Shown here piece by piece: positions 39,876 through 50,090 of a stretch of DNA of 64,000 nt (its first letter is position 1; each line of letters starts with the position of its first letter). The position numbers and the translations under genes are program-made. The notes beneath the pieces are model-generated. The model was not told where the DNA came from, searched no databases, and was given only the letters and a program-made list of their open reading frames with translations. Source of the DNA: Herbaspirillum aquaticum (GTDB lineage: Bacteria > Pseudomonadota > Gammaproteobacteria > Burkholderiales > Burkholderiaceae_D); assembly GCF_002213425.1 (NCBI RefSeq), contig NZ_NJGV01000002.1:248001-312000 (forward strand), written 5' to 3'.

Positions 39876-40763
39876 ATGGCGGCAATTACCGCAGCAATGG
39901 TGGGCGATCTGCGCGCGAAGACCGACGCGCCGATGATGGAATGCAAGAAGGCGCTGACCGAAGCCGATGGCGACATGGCCAAGGCCGAAGAAATCCTGCG
40001 CGTCAAGCTGGGCAGCAAGGCTTCCAAGGCCTCTTCCCGCATCACCGCAGAAGGCGTCATCTCGACCTACATCGCTGGCAACGTCGGCGCCCTGGTCGAA
40101 GTGAACTGCGAAACCGACTTCGTGACCAAGAACGACGAGTTCATCGGTCTGGTCGAAGCCGCTGCCAAGCTGGTGGTCGAACAGAACCCGGCTGACGTGG
40201 CTGCCCTGGGCGCCTGCAAGCTGCCCGACGGCAAGACCCTGGAAGAACTGCGCACCGAACTGATCGGCCGCATCGGCGAGAACATGTCGTTCCGTCGCTT
40301 CCAGCGTTTCGAAACCACCGGCAAGCTGGCTTCCTACCTGCACGGCACCCGCATCGGCGTGATCGTCGAGTTCGACGGCGCCGAAGAGCAGGTCGGCAAG
40401 GATGTGGCCATGCACATCGCCGCCATGAAGCCGGTCGCCCTGTCGGCCGAGCAAGTGCCGGCCGACCTGATCGAGAAGGAACGCTCGGTCGCGGCCCTGA
40501 AGGCTGCCGAATCCGGCAAGCCGGCTGAGATCGTCGCCAAGATGGTCGACGGTTCGGTGCAGAAGTACCTGAAGGAAGTGTCCCTGTTCAACCAGGCTTT
40601 CGTGAAGAACGACAAGCAAAGCGTCGAACAGATGCTCAAGGCGGCCAATACCACCGTCAAGTCGTTCGCCATGTACGTGGTTGGCGAAGGCATCGAGAAG
40701 AAGCAGGACGACTTCGCAGCTGAAGTGGCAGCGCAAGTGGCTGCAGCGAAACAAGCTCAGTAA
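39876..40763 (+). CDS. tsf: Translation elongation factor Ts
   Basis: The nucleotide exchange factor of EF-Tu. The 295-residue protein begins [20 protein letters not shown], has the [10 protein letters not shown] core segment and the family signature near residue 80, and ends in a coiled-coil and dimer domain. The ATG at 39876 follows AGGAGAAAAG. The frame extends 29 codons upstream through the attenuator, so that start is rejected. Confidence 0.98.
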   Translation: MAAITAAMVGDLRAKTDAPMMECKKALTEADGDMAKAEEILRVKLGSKASKASSRITAEGVISTYIAGNVGALVEVNCETDFVTKNDEFIGLVEAAAKLVVEQNPADVAALGACKLPDGKTLEELRTELIGRIGENMSFRRFQRFETTGKLASYLHGTRIGVIVEFDGAEEQVGKDVAMHIAAMKPVALSAEQVPADLIEKERSVAALKAAESGKPAEIVAKMVDGSVQKYLKEVSLFNQAFVKNDKQSVEQMLKAANTTVKSFAMYVVGEGIEKKQDDFAAEVAAQVAAAKQAQ

Positions 40764-40773
40764 GCGTCGCAGG

Positions 40774-40801
40774 AAAAACGGGCCGAGAGGCCCGTTTTTT
40801 T
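40774..40801 (+). terminator. Rho-independent terminator after tsf
   Basis: A stem AAAAACGGGCC/GGCCCGTTTTT with a GAGA tetraloop and seven or more T residues. It ends the rpsB-tsf unit. The 277-nt stretch up to pyrH holds small inverted repeats, for example GACGAAA/TTTCGTC at 40992-41013, and must contain the pyrH promoter, which I could not pinpoint. Confidence 0.9.
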
Positions 40802-41078
40802 AAGCCGGGCTCCGGAACTTTCGGGGCCGCCTGCATCTACAGTCAGGATCATCCGTCGGATGAATGCTGACATGCAGCGGCAGGCCCGGCAGCAGTAGCC
40901 GGCAGGCAGCAAGCAGCAAAGCGTGCAGTAGCAGCAAGACGAAACAGGGCGCAGCAGCACAATCCCCTCATGCGTTCGGACGCCTCCTGATGACGAAACA
41001 GCGCCATTTCGTCGGGTGATGGCCAGTGCCGGCGCGTCAATACGTAATTCAACCTCGGACAGAACACGGAGCCCTGCA

Positions 41079-41795
41079 ATGACAACACCAGCGTACAAGC
41101 GCGTACTCCTCAAACTCTCCGGCGAAGCACTGATGGGCGACGACGCCTACGGTATCAATCGCGCGACCATCGAACGCATGGTCGCGGATGTAGCAGAAAT
41201 CAGCAAACTGGGTGTGGAGCTGGCCATCGTGATCGGTGGCGGCAACATTTTCCGCGGCGTGGCGCCGGGTGCCCAGGGCATGGATCGGGCGACCGCCGAC
41301 TACATGGGCATGCTGGCCACCGTCATGAACTCGCTGGCCCTGGCCGATGCGATGCGCCAGGCTGGCCTGACGGCCCGCGTGATGTCGGCCATCGGCATCG
41401 AGCAGGTGGTCGAGCCCTATGTGCGCCCCAAGGCGCTGCAATACCTGGAAGAAGGCAAGATCGTGGTCTTCGCCGCCGGTACCGGCAACCCCTTCTTCAC
41501 CACCGATACTGCCGCCGCCCTGCGTGGCTCGGAAATCGGTGCGCAGATCGTGTTGAAGGCGACCAAGGTCGACGGCGTCTACACGGCTGACCCGAAGAAG
41601 GACCCGGCGGCCACCCGCTACCAGTCGATTTCCTTCGATGAAGCCATCGCCAAGCACCTGCAGGTGATGGATGCAACCGCCTTTGCCCTGTGCCGCGACC
41701 AGAAACTGCCGATCAAGGTGTTTTCCATCGTCAAGCCGGGCGCATTGAAGAGCGTGGTCATGGGTGCCGACGAAGGGACCCTGGTCCACGTCTGA
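41079..41795 (+). CDS. pyrH: UMP kinase
   Basis: Phosphorylates UMP to UDP; a hexameric enzyme of the amino-acid kinase fold. The 238-residue protein has [16 protein letters not shown] near the start, [10 protein letters not shown], the [14 protein letters not shown] segment, and [17 protein letters not shown]. The ATG at 41079 follows GGAG; the frame extends 21 codons upstream without family similarity. It is followed by frr, the usual order. Confidence 0.97.
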   Translation: MTTPAYKRVLLKLSGEALMGDDAYGINRATIERMVADVAEISKLGVELAIVIGGGNIFRGVAPGAQGMDRATADYMGMLATVMNSLALADAMRQAGLTARVMSAIGIEQVVEPYVRPKALQYLEEGKIVVFAAGTGNPFFTTDTAAALRGSEIGAQIVLKATKVDGVYTADPKKDPAATRYQSISFDEAIAKHLQVMDATAFALCRDQKLPIKVFSIVKPGALKSVVMGADEGTLVHV

Positions 41796-41922
41796 AGCAC
41801 CGCGCAACGATATTGCAGATCAGAAACCGGCCGCAGGCCGGGATTCCCGTTTACAATGCCCGTCTTTCAGGCATTTGCCATCAAGACAAGCCAAGTTATT
41901 GCACCAAAGTTAGGAGAGCAGC

Positions 41923-42483
41923 ATGAGTGTCGCTGACGTCAAGAAAAATACCGAACAGAAGATGGCCAAGTCCATCGAAACCCTGAAGGCCAACCTGGCC
42001 AAGGTCCGTACCGGCCGTGCCCACACCGGCCTGCTGGACCAGGTCATGGTCGAATACTATGGTTCGCCCACCGGCCTGTCGCAGGTCGCCAACCTGACCC
42101 TGATCGACGCCCGCACCATCGGTGTGCAGCCTTTCGAGAAGAAAATGGCGGCCGTCATCGAAAAGGCCATCCGTGAAGCCGACCTGGGCCTGAACCCGGC
42201 CACCCACGGCGACCTGATCCGCGTGCCGATGCCCGCGCTGACCGAAGAACGCCGCAAGGAAATGGTCAAGCTGGTCAAGAGCGAAGCCGAAGATGCCAAG
42301 ATCGCCGTGCGCAACATCCGCCGCGAAGGCAATGAAGGCCTCAAGAAGCTGGTCAAGGACAAGATCGCCTCGGAAGACGAAGAGCGCCGTGGCCAGGACG
42401 AGATCCAGAAGCTGACCGACAAGTTCGTGGCCGACATCGACAAGATGGTCACGGAGAAGGAAAAGGAAGTGATGACGGTGTAA
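41923..42483 (+). CDS. frr: Ribosome recycling factor
   Basis: With EF-G it splits the post-termination ribosome. The 186-residue protein has the conserved segments [49 protein letters not shown]-like text, and a helical end. The ATG at 41923 follows the strong site TTAGGAGAG. Confidence 0.98.
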   Translation: MSVADVKKNTEQKMAKSIETLKANLAKVRTGRAHTGLLDQVMVEYYGSPTGLSQVANLTLIDARTIGVQPFEKKMAAVIEKAIREADLGLNPATHGDLIRVPMPALTEERRKEMVKLVKSEAEDAKIAVRNIRREGNEGLKKLVKDKIASEDEERRGQDEIQKLTDKFVADIDKMVTEKEKEVMTV

Positions 42484-42501
42484 GCCGTCCTGCAGGGCCC
42501 A

Positions 42502-42527
42502 AGCGCGGCTGCCATGGCGGCCGCGCT
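42502..42527 (+). repeat. Long GC-rich palindrome between frr and uppS
   Basis: AGCGCGGC, GCCATGGC and GCCGCGCT together form a 26-nt nearly perfect palindrome 18 nt after the frr stop. There is no T-run. It could fold as an mRNA hairpin. The remaining 147 nt to uppS have no gene. Confidence 0.45.
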
Positions 42528-42674
42528 GCACGAACAAGTCCAAGACAGCAAAAGTGCAGGCGGGGAGCGGGAGAGACGATGGAGATGAAGGCGGGCCGGT
42601 TTGTCAAAGCGGCTGCGGCCCGTTACCATGTTGCGCTTCGCTGTCCGTGCACGGAAAAGTAATAAATCATTTAC

Positions 42675-43433
42675 ATGAAGCACCAAAGCTCAACTCTGGC
42701 GGTTCCGGAGACTTCCGCGGTTCCGCGCCATGTTGCCATCATCATGGACGGCAACGGTCGTTGGGCGACCAAACGTTTCCTGCCGCGCGTGGCGGGGCAT
42801 GCCAAGGGCGTGGATGCGGTGCGCTCCATCGTCGAGGCCAGCGCTGAACGCGGCATCGAATTCCTGACGCTGTTTGCCTTCAGTTCCGAGAACTGGCGCC
42901 GCCCGCCCGACGAGGTGTCGGTCCTGATGCGCCTGTTCATGACGGTGCTCGAACGCGAAGTCGGCAAGATGGCCAACAACGGCATCCGCCTGCGCATCGT
43001 CGGCGACATGAGCCGCTTCGATCCCAAACTGCAGGAAATGGCCACCAAGGCCGAAGAGCAGACTGCCGGCAACAGTCGCCTGACGCTGACCGTCTGCGCC
43101 AACTATGGCGGCCGCTGGGATGTCATGCAGGCCGTCTCCCGGATGGTCAAGGACAAGCCGGGCGCGACCGACTACACCGAAGAAGAGCTGGCCCCGTACC
43201 TGGCCATGGCCTATGCCCCCGAGCCCGACCTCTTCATCCGCACCGGCGGCGAGCAACGCATCTCCAATTTCCTGTTGTGGCAGCTGGCTTACAGCGAGCT
43301 GTATTTCACCGAGACCTTCTGGCCTGATTTCGACGCCAAGGCGCTGGACCAGGCCATCGGCTCCTACCAACAACGCGAGCGCCGCTTCGGGCGCACCAGC
43401 GCCCAGGTGCTGGACCAGAAAAAGGCTTCCTGA
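42675..43433 (+). CDS. uppS: Undecaprenyl diphosphate synthase
   Basis: A cis-prenyltransferase that builds the C55 lipid carrier for peptidoglycan and polysaccharides. The 252-residue protein has the catalytic D25 in [24 protein letters not shown], and the C-terminal [15 protein letters not shown] and ETFWPDF motifs. Its stop codon overlaps the cdsA start by 1 nt (TGATG). Confidence 0.97.
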   Translation: MKHQSSTLAVPETSAVPRHVAIIMDGNGRWATKRFLPRVAGHAKGVDAVRSIVEASAERGIEFLTLFAFSSENWRRPPDEVSVLMRLFMTVLEREVGKMANNGIRLRIVGDMSRFDPKLQEMATKAEEQTAGNSRLTLTVCANYGGRWDVMQAVSRMVKDKPGATDYTEEELAPYLAMAYAPEPDLFIRTGGEQRISNFLLWQLAYSELYFTETFWPDFDAKALDQAIGSYQQRERRFGRTSAQVLDQKKAS

Positions 43434-44260
43434 TGCTCAAGACGCGTGTCATCACGGCGTTGATCCTCCTGGCAATCCTGCTGCCCATCCTGTATTTCGG
43501 TTATTTCCCTGCCTTCGCCATGGCGGTGCTGGTGTTCTTTGCAGCTGGTGCGTGGGAATGCTTCCGCCTCTTCAAGAGCCCGCGTCCTACGGTGTGGGCG
43601 CTGGTTTGGACGCTGGTGTTCAGTGTGATCCTGTTCTTCTCCGGCCTGCCCAGCGTGCGTGCGCTGTACGTGCTGTGCGTGCTGCTGTGGGCGCTGCGCT
43701 TCGTGCCGGCGCTCGGGCTGGGCCTGCCCAGGATCGAGGCCTTTGGCAATCGCCTGCTCAACGGCACCTACATGCTCTCCATCCTCGGTTGCTTCGTGGC
43801 CATCGTGGACCTGTTCCAGCATTCGCCGCTGTACCTGCTCTCGGTGATGGCCGTGGTGTGGGTGGCTGATATCGGTGCCTACTTCTCCGGCAAGGGTTTC
43901 GGCCGCCACAAGCTGGCGCCGACCATTTCCCCGGGCAAGTCCTGGGAGGGCGCCATTGGCGGCTGGCTGGCCGTGCTGGTGATTTCGGCGGCGGTCGCCA
44001 TGTCGATGAGCGGCGGCGAGACCTTCCAGTATCACCTGTTCAATCGCTGGGGCTGGGGCGGCTTTGTCGGTATCCTCAGCCTGATGGTGGTAGCCAGCGT
44101 CGTCGGCGACCTCTTCGAGTCGCAACTGAAGCGCCGCGCCGGCATGAAGGACAGCAGCAACCTCTTGCCCGGCCATGGCGGCGTGCTCGATCGTATCGAT
44201 GCGCTCATCCCGGTGCTGCCGCTGGCAGCACTGGTCGACCTCTGGCTGGCGGCTTCCTGA
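43433..44260 (+). CDS. cdsA: Phosphatidate cytidylyltransferase
   Basis: An inner-membrane enzyme that makes CDP-diacylglycerol from phosphatidate and CTP for phospholipid synthesis. The 275-residue protein has about eight hydrophobic segments and the family signature [20 protein letters not shown] near its C-terminus. [20 protein letters not shown] and [12 protein letters not shown] precede it. The start overlaps the uppS stop, implying coupled translation. Confidence 0.96.
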   Translation: MLKTRVITALILLAILLPILYFGYFPAFAMAVLVFFAAGAWECFRLFKSPRPTVWALVWTLVFSVILFFSGLPSVRALYVLCVLLWALRFVPALGLGLPRIEAFGNRLLNGTYMLSILGCFVAIVDLFQHSPLYLLSVMAVVWVADIGAYFSGKGFGRHKLAPTISPGKSWEGAIGGWLAVLVISAAVAMSMSGGETFQYHLFNRWGWGGFVGILSLMVVASVVGDLFESQLKRRAGMKDSSNLLPGHGGVLDRIDALIPVLPLAALVDLWLAAS

Positions 44261-44286
44261 GCCGCCGCTTTCGTCCTGGAAATTCC

Positions 44287-45459
44287 ATGCAGTCCATCAG
44301 CATTCTTGGCTCCACCGGCTCCATCGGCGTGTCCACGCTGGATGTGGTGGCCCGCCACCCCGATCGTTATCGCGTTTTCGCGTTGAGCGCCCATGCCCGG
44401 GTGGCTGAACTGGCCGAGCAATGCCAGCGTTTCCGCCCGCAAGTGGCGGTGGTGGGCTCGGCCGACGCGGCGGCGCAATTGCAGGCCCTGCTGCGCGCAG
44501 CCAAGCTGTCCACCGAAGTGGCCTATGGCCCGCAAGCCTTGTGCGACATCGCCTCGGCCGACGGCTGCGACATGGTCATGGCGGCCATCGTCGGCGCCGC
44601 CGGGCTGGCCTCCACCCTGGCCGCAGCGCGTGCCGGCAAGAAGATCCTGCTGGCCAACAAGGAGGCACTGGTCATCTCCGGCCAGTTGCTCATGGATGCG
44701 GTGCAGGCGCACGGCGCCAGCCTGCTGCCAATCGACAGCGAACACAACGCCATCTTCCAGTGCCTGCCGGCCGGCTATAGCCGCTCGATGGCGGCCCATG
44801 GTGTCGAAAAGATCCTGCTGACGGCTTCGGGTGGCCCGTTCCTCAACCGCGATGTGAATACCCTTGAGGAGGTCACGGTGGAAGAGGCCGTGGCCCATCC
44901 CAAGTGGGTGATGGGGCGCAAGATCTCGGTGGATTCGGCCACCATGATGAACAAGGGCCTGGAAGTGATCGAGGCCCACTGGCTCTTCGGTGCGCCGGCC
45001 GACAAGATCGAGGTGGTGATCCATCCGCAGAGCGTGATCCACTCCATGGTTTCCTATGCCGATGGCTCGGTGCTGGCGCAGCTGGGCAACCCTGACATGC
45101 GTACGCCCATTGCCAATGCACTGGCCTATCCGGAGCGCATCGCCTCGGGCGTGGCGCCGCTGGACCTGGCGCAGATTGCCCAGCTGTCCTTCTTCCCGCC
45201 CGATTACCAGCGCTTCCCCTGCCTGAAACTGGCGTATGATGCCCTGCGAGCCGGCGGGACGCTGGCGGCCATCCTCAATGCCGCCAATGAAGTCGCCGTG
45301 CAAGCCTTCCTGGATCGCCGCATCGGCTTCGGGAAGATCGCTCCCCTGATCCAAGCGGTCATGTCCGCCATCCCCAACCGGCAAGCCGATGACATCACGG
45401 CCCTGCTGGAGCAGGACCGGCAGGCGCGTGATCATGCCGAGGCCCTGATTTCACGATGA
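44287..45459 (+). CDS. dxr: 1-deoxy-D-xylulose 5-phosphate reductoisomerase
   Basis: Makes MEP, the second step of the non-mevalonate isoprenoid pathway that feeds UppS. The 390-residue protein has the NADPH motif GSTGSIG (8-14), LLANKEALV, and the metal-binding stretch [21 protein letters not shown] and the hallmark [18 protein letters not shown] follow. The stop overlaps the rseP start by 4 nt (ATGA). Confidence 0.97.
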   Translation: MQSISILGSTGSIGVSTLDVVARHPDRYRVFALSAHARVAELAEQCQRFRPQVAVVGSADAAAQLQALLRAAKLSTEVAYGPQALCDIASADGCDMVMAAIVGAAGLASTLAAARAGKKILLANKEALVISGQLLMDAVQAHGASLLPIDSEHNAIFQCLPAGYSRSMAAHGVEKILLTASGGPFLNRDVNTLEEVTVEEAVAHPKWVMGRKISVDSATMMNKGLEVIEAHWLFGAPADKIEVVIHPQSVIHSMVSYADGSVLAQLGNPDMRTPIANALAYPERIASGVAPLDLAQIAQLSFFPPDYQRFPCLKLAYDALRAGGTLAAILNAANEVAVQAFLDRRIGFGKIAPLIQAVMSAIPNRQADDITALLEQDRQARDHAEALISR

Positions 45460-46829
45460 ACCTGCTGCATACCCTGATCGCTTTCTTCGTCGCCCTGGGC
45501 AGCCTGGTGGTTGTCCATGAGCTGGGGCATTACCTGGTGGCGCGCTGGTGCGGCGTGAAGGTATTGCGTTTCTCGGTGGGCATGGGCCGGGTGATCTGGT
45601 CGCGCCGTTTCGGCCGGGATCAGACCGAATGGGCGCTTTCGGTCTTGCCGCTGGGCGGCTACGTGAAGATGCTGGACGCCCGCGAACAGCCTCTGGAAGA
45701 CATCCCGGAAGCGGATCTCAAGCGCGAATTCACCCGTCAATCCGTCTGGCGTCGCATCGCCATCGTGGCCGCCGGCCCGATCGCCAATTTCCTGCTGGCC
45801 ATCGTGCTGTTTGCCGGTCTCTACATGCACGGCGTGCCCGAGCCGGTGCCCGTACTGCGCGCCGCGGCCGAACAGACGGCCGCCTACCAGGCCGGCCTGC
45901 GGGCGGGCGACCGCATCACGGCCATCAATGGCGCGCCGGTGCAGGTCTGGTCGGAAGTGCGCTGGAAGCTGATGCAGCTGGTGCTGGAAAAGGCGGACGC
46001 CCGCATCGATGTCGAGCGCCCCAATCCCAATGGCAGCGGCAAGCTGCTCAATACCGTCACCTTGCGCCTGGGCGGCATCGACAGCAATGAACTGGAAGGC
46101 GACTTCCTGGCCAAGCTGGGCTTGTCCCTGGCGCGTCCGCCGGCCGTGCTGGGCAAGATCATGGACGGCCCGGCCAAGACCGCGGGCCTGCAGAGCGGCG
46201 ACCGCATCACCGCCATCGATGGCGTGCCGGTGCAGGATGGCCTGGCCTTTGTCGAGAAGGTGCGGGAGTCGGCTGGCAAGCCCTTGTTGCTGCAAGCCGT
46301 ACGCGGCAGCACGCCGCTGGAAGTGCGCGTGACGCCCGATACGGTGGAAGAGGGCGAGAGTGGCAAACGCATCGGCCGCATCAAGGTCGAAGTGCCGCTG
46401 GCACCCGAGATGGCCACCGTCAGCGACGATCCCCTGACGGCCGTGGCCAAGGGCGCGCAGCGCACCTGGGATACCAGCGTGATGACCATCAAGATGATCG
46501 GCAAGATGATCGTCGGGCAGGTCTCGTTGAAGAACATCACCGGTCCCATCACCATCGCCGACTATGCCGGACAGACTGCCCGCGTGGGCTTGGTGAGCTA
46601 CCTCAGCTTCCTGGCCTTCATCAGTATCAGCTTGGGTGTGATGAATCTGTTGCCAATCCCGGTTTTAGACGGCGGTCATTTGCTGTATTATGCGCTGGAG
46701 ATTTTGACAGGACGGCCCGTTTCCGAGCGGTTTGGGGAAATCGCGCAGCGTGCCGGCCTGGGTTTACTGATGGCGCTGATGCTCGTTGCTGCATTCAACG
46801 ATATCGTGCGACTGATGTTCCAAGGATGA
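45456..46829 (+). CDS. rseP: Site-2 protease RseP
   Basis: An inner-membrane zinc metalloprotease that cleaves anti-sigma factor RseA (releasing sigma-E) and remnant signal peptides. The 457-residue protein has the zinc motif HELGH (21-25) in the first membrane helix, two periplasmic PDZ domains (around 130-215 and 225-305), and the third zinc ligand in [11 protein letters not shown] near the C-terminus. It lies directly before bamA, a conserved order. Confidence 0.96.
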   Translation: MNLLHTLIAFFVALGSLVVVHELGHYLVARWCGVKVLRFSVGMGRVIWSRRFGRDQTEWALSVLPLGGYVKMLDAREQPLEDIPEADLKREFTRQSVWRRIAIVAAGPIANFLLAIVLFAGLYMHGVPEPVPVLRAAAEQTAAYQAGLRAGDRITAINGAPVQVWSEVRWKLMQLVLEKADARIDVERPNPNGSGKLLNTVTLRLGGIDSNELEGDFLAKLGLSLARPPAVLGKIMDGPAKTAGLQSGDRITAIDGVPVQDGLAFVEKVRESAGKPLLLQAVRGSTPLEVRVTPDTVEEGESGKRIGRIKVEVPLAPEMATVSDDPLTAVAKGAQRTWDTSVMTIKMIGKMIVGQVSLKNITGPITIADYAGQTARVGLVSYLSFLAFISISLGVMNLLPIPVLDGGHLLYYALEILTGRPVSERFGEIAQRAGLGLLMALMLVAAFNDIVRLMFQG

Positions 46830-46930
46830 ATCCGGCCTGATGCCATCCCCGTCTTGCACGCGAGCAGCGGCGAGGATGGCGAGAAAGACCGGATTTTTTA
46901 CATTTGCCGGCCACCCCCGATGGCAGTTGT

Positions 46931-46973
46931 TAAGCAATTGGCAATGGATCAGGAATCCGTTTTCAATTGCTTA
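46931..46973 (+). promoter_or_regulatory. Inverted repeat in the bamA leader
   Basis: TAAGCAATTG (46931-46940) and CAATTGCTTA (46964-46973) are perfect 10-bp inverted repeats, with an inner GGAT/ATCC pair. They are unusually AT-rich for the region and lie 51-94 nt before the bamA start. They can form a leader hairpin or a protein-binding palindrome. No terminator T-run is present. Confidence 0.45.
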
Positions 46974-47024
46974 CCAGCATCATGTCAGGCAGTGCCGCAG
47001 CGAAAAACTGTTGATGAACGATAG

Positions 47025-49406
47025 ATGAAATTACACCCTGCGCAACATCCCATTCCGACTCTCTCCCGTCGCCTGATTGCCGCTGCCGCCTTTGCCCTGT
47101 GCTCCAGCCAGGCCATGGCGATCACGCCGTTCGTGGTCAAGGACATCCGCGTCGAAGGCATCCAGCGTACTGAAGCCGGTACCGTCTTCAGCTACCTGCC
47201 GATGCGCGTGGGCGACACCTTCAACGACGAAAAGGCGACCGCCGCGATCAAGGCGCTGTATGCCACCGGTTTCTTCCGTGACGTGCGCATCGAAGCCGAA
47301 GGCGACGTGCTGGTGGTGCAGGTGGTCGAGCGCCCGGCCATTGCCAGCGTCGACTTCTCCGGCATCAAGGAGTTCGACAAGGAACAGCTGACCAAGGCCT
47401 TGAAGGAAATCGGCGTGGCGGAGTCGCGCATCTTCGACCGTTCGCAGGTCGATCGTGCCGAACAGGAATTGAAGCGCCAATACCTCTCGCGCGGCCTCTA
47501 TGGCGCCAAGGTGACCACCACCGTCACCCCGGTGGAGCGCAATCGCGTGGCCATTACCTTTGGCGTGGATGAAGGTGAAGTCTCGCGCATCAAGCAGATC
47601 AACTTCGTCGGCAACAAGGTCTTCTCCGACAGCACCCTGCGTGACCAGATCAAGCTGACCACCCCTGGCTGGTTCACCTGGTACACCAAGGCCGACCAGT
47701 ATTCCAAGGAAAAGCTGCAGGGCGACATCGAAACCCTGCGTTCCTACTACCTGGATCGCGGCTACCTGGAAATGCAGGTCGAGTCGACCCAGGTGTCGAT
47801 CACGCCCGACAAGAAAGACATCTACATCACCGTCAACATCAAGGAAGGTGAGAAGTACACCGTCTCCGACATCAAGCTGGAAGGCGAGATGTTCGGCATG
47901 GAGCCGGAACTGGCCAAGCTGGTGCAACTGAAGAAGGGCGACGTCTATTCTGGCGCCAAACTGACCGACAGCACCAAGAAGATCGGCGAACGCCTGGGCA
48001 ACTTCGGCTACGCCTTCGCCAACGTCAACGCCAACCCCAACGTGGACCGCGAGAAGAAGGAAGTCGCCTTCACCATCATGGTCGACCCGGGCAAGCGCGT
48101 CTACGTGCGTCACGTCAACATCGCCGGCAATACCAAGACCCGCGATGAGGTGATCCGCCGCGAATTCCGCCAGTTCGAGGATTCCTGGTACGACGGCGAA
48201 AAGATCAAGCTCTCGCGCGACCGCGTGGACCGCCTGGGCTACTTCAAGGAAGTCACGGTTGATACCCCCGAAGTGCCGGGCACCAGCGATCAGGTCGACG
48301 TGAACATGAAGGTCGAAGAAAAGCCGACCGGCAACATCATGGTCGGTGCCGGCTTCTCGCAGTCGGACAAGCTCAGCCTGACCGGCTCGATCTCGCAGGA
48401 AAACGCCTTCGGCAGCGGTAACACGGTTGGTATCGACATCAACACCAGCTCGCGCTATCGCACGATTTCGGTCTCGACCACCAACCCGTACTTCACCGAT
48501 GACGGCATCAGCCGCACCTATGAAGTCTACCTGCGCACCGTTCGTCCGTCGGTCTACACGACCGGTGACTACCGCGTCAAGACGCTGGGCGGCAGCATCA
48601 AGTTCGGCGTGCCGTTCTCGGAACTGGACCGCGTGTTCTTCGGTATCGGGGTGGAAAATACCGATGTCAGCACCGATAACACCAGCCCCACGCTGTACCG
48701 TCAATACGTGCGCGACTTCGGTGGCGCCGGCGGTGCCGGTTGCGATGTGACGGACGTTTCCTCGACCGCGACTTGCGGCATCGGCAGCGCCCGTACCACC
48801 AGCATCCCGCTGACCATCGCATGGCAGCGTGACGGTCGTGACTCGGCCCTGGTGCCGACCACCGGCCGCTACCAGCGCGCCAACTTCGAGGTTTCCTACG
48901 TGGGTACCCTGAAGTACTACCGTGCCAGCTACCAGCACCAGTATTTCCAGCCCTTCTTCAGCAAGGCCGTGACCCTGGCCCTGAATGGTGAAGTGGATTA
49001 TGGCCGCGGCATCGGCAGCAAGCCCTATCCGGTGTTCAAGAACTACTATGCCGGCGGTATCGGCACCGTGCGTGGCTATGAAGCCTCCTCGCTGGGCAGC
49101 CTGAAGGACCAGTACGGCGACTCCATGGGCGGCGCTTCGCGTCTGTACGGCAATGCCGAACTGCAGTTCCCGTTCCCGGGTTCGGGCCAGGACCGCACGC
49201 TGCGCTGGTTCACCTTCTTTGACGGCGGCAACGTCTTCGCCGATGGCCAGAACATCAAGTTGAACGACCTGCGCTATTCAGCCGGTGTGGGTATCAGCTG
49301 GGTGTCGCCGATTGGCCCGTTGAAGCTCAGCTTCGGCAAGCCATTGAACCTGAAGACGGGTGACAAGTCTCAAACCTTCCAGTTCCAACTGGGTACCGGC
49401 TTCTAA
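47025..49406 (+). CDS. bamA: Outer membrane assembly factor BamA
   Basis: The essential beta-barrel that inserts outer-membrane proteins. The 793-residue precursor has a signal peptide of 32 residues ending SQAMA, five POTRA domains (about 33-430; first begins FVVKDIRVEGIQRTEAGTVF), and a 16-strand barrel with the VRGYEASSLGSLKD loop motif and the C-terminal phenylalanine of the insertion signal (FQLGTGF). No strong ribosome-binding site precedes the ATG at 47025, so leader structure may matter. skp follows 36 nt downstream. Confidence 0.97.
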   Translation: MKLHPAQHPIPTLSRRLIAAAAFALCSSQAMAITPFVVKDIRVEGIQRTEAGTVFSYLPMRVGDTFNDEKATAAIKALYATGFFRDVRIEAEGDVLVVQVVERPAIASVDFSGIKEFDKEQLTKALKEIGVAESRIFDRSQVDRAEQELKRQYLSRGLYGAKVTTTVTPVERNRVAITFGVDEGEVSRIKQINFVGNKVFSDSTLRDQIKLTTPGWFTWYTKADQYSKEKLQGDIETLRSYYLDRGYLEMQVESTQVSITPDKKDIYITVNIKEGEKYTVSDIKLEGEMFGMEPELAKLVQLKKGDVYSGAKLTDSTKKIGERLGNFGYAFANVNANPNVDREKKEVAFTIMVDPGKRVYVRHVNIAGNTKTRDEVIRREFRQFEDSWYDGEKIKLSRDRVDRLGYFKEVTVDTPEVPGTSDQVDVNMKVEEKPTGNIMVGAGFSQSDKLSLTGSISQENAFGSGNTVGIDINTSSRYRTISVSTTNPYFTDDGISRTYEVYLRTVRPSVYTTGDYRVKTLGGSIKFGVPFSELDRVFFGIGVENTDVSTDNTSPTLYRQYVRDFGGAGGAGCDVTDVSSTATCGIGSARTTSIPLTIAWQRDGRDSALVPTTGRYQRANFEVSYVGTLKYYRASYQHQYFQPFFSKAVTLALNGEVDYGRGIGSKPYPVFKNYYAGGIGTVRGYEASSLGSLKDQYGDSMGGASRLYGNAELQFPFPGSGQDRTLRWFTFFDGGNVFADGQNIKLNDLRYSAGVGISWVSPIGPLKLSFGKPLNLKTGDKSQTFQFQLGTGF

Positions 49407-49442
49407 AGCGGTCATCATTGATTCGTAATACGGAGAGTAATC

Positions 49443-49961
49443 TTGAAGTTCATGACCAAATCGTTCCTGTCCCTGCAGACCGTCGTGATGGCTGCCTGCC
49501 TGTTGAGCTTTGCCCCTGCCCATGCGCAGGAAAGCTCGAAAATCGCCTTCGTGAGCACCGAGCGCATCTTCCGCGAAGCGGCGCCTGCCAAGGCTGCCCA
49601 AACCAAGCTGGAAGCCGAGTTCGCCAAGCGTGACCGTGACCTGCAAGACATGGCTGCACGTCTGAAGGCCCAGTCCGACAAGCTGGACAAGGATGCCGCC
49701 GTGCTGTCGGATTCCGACCGCGCCAAGCGCCAGCGTGACCTGTCCGACCTGGACAAGGAATTCCAGCGCAAGCAGCGCGAATTCCGTGAAGACCTGAACC
49801 AGCGCCGCAACGAGGAACTGTCCGTGGTCCTGGAACGCACCAACAAGGTGATCCGCCAGATCGCCGAAGCCGAGAAATACGACATCGTCTTCCAGGAAGC
49901 CGTCTACGCTTCCAAGCGCATCGACATCACCGACAAGGTGTTGAAGGAACTGGCCAAGTAA
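49443..49961 (+). CDS. skp: Periplasmic chaperone Skp (OmpH)
   Basis: A trimeric periplasmic holdase that carries unfolded outer-membrane proteins to BamA. The 172-residue precursor has a signal peptide ending PAHA, the segment KIAFVSTERIFREA, a long charged coiled coil, and the returning IAEAEKYDIVFQEAVYASK. The start is a TTG at 49443: GGAGAG lies 7 nt upstream, while the first ATG (49452) would be 16 nt away, too far. Two hairpins follow before lpxD. Confidence 0.94.
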   Translation: MKFMTKSFLSLQTVVMAACLLSFAPAHAQESSKIAFVSTERIFREAAPAKAAQTKLEAEFAKRDRDLQDMAARLKAQSDKLDKDAAVLSDSDRAKRQRDLSDLDKEFQRKQREFREDLNQRRNEELSVVLERTNKVIRQIAEAEKYDIVFQEAVYASKRIDITDKVLKELAK

Positions 49962-49974
49962 TTGCTGCCTCAAC

Positions 49975-50013
49975 CATGCGGGCGCAGGGCGGAAACGTCC
50001 CTGCGCCCGCATG
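49975..50013 (+). repeat. Very stable hairpin after skp
   Basis: A perfect 15-bp inverted repeat CATGCGGGCGCAGGG/CCCTGCGCCCGCATG with a 9-nt loop lies 13 nt after the skp stop. It is the longest perfect stem in the window. No T-run follows directly; the second hairpin does the termination-like job. Confidence 0.7.
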
Positions 50014-50022
50014 TCGCTTCAG

Positions 50023-50050
50023 AGGCTGCCGTCAGGGCAGCCTTTGTTCT
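50023..50050 (+). terminator. Terminator-like hairpin between skp and lpxD
   Basis: An 8-bp stem AGGCTGCC/GGCAGCCT with a 5-nt loop is followed by TTGTTCT, a short and interrupted U-tract. Together with the preceding long stem it probably lowers expression of lpxD relative to skp. Confidence 0.6.
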
Positions 50051-50090
50051 ACCGTAAGCCAAGCAACGCCTATCATTCGGAAAAGCCAAG

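Noticed and set aside
46840-47028. 62-codon frame between rseP and bamA
   Set aside because: Poor codon bias, no family, and it spans the inverted repeat of the bamA leader.
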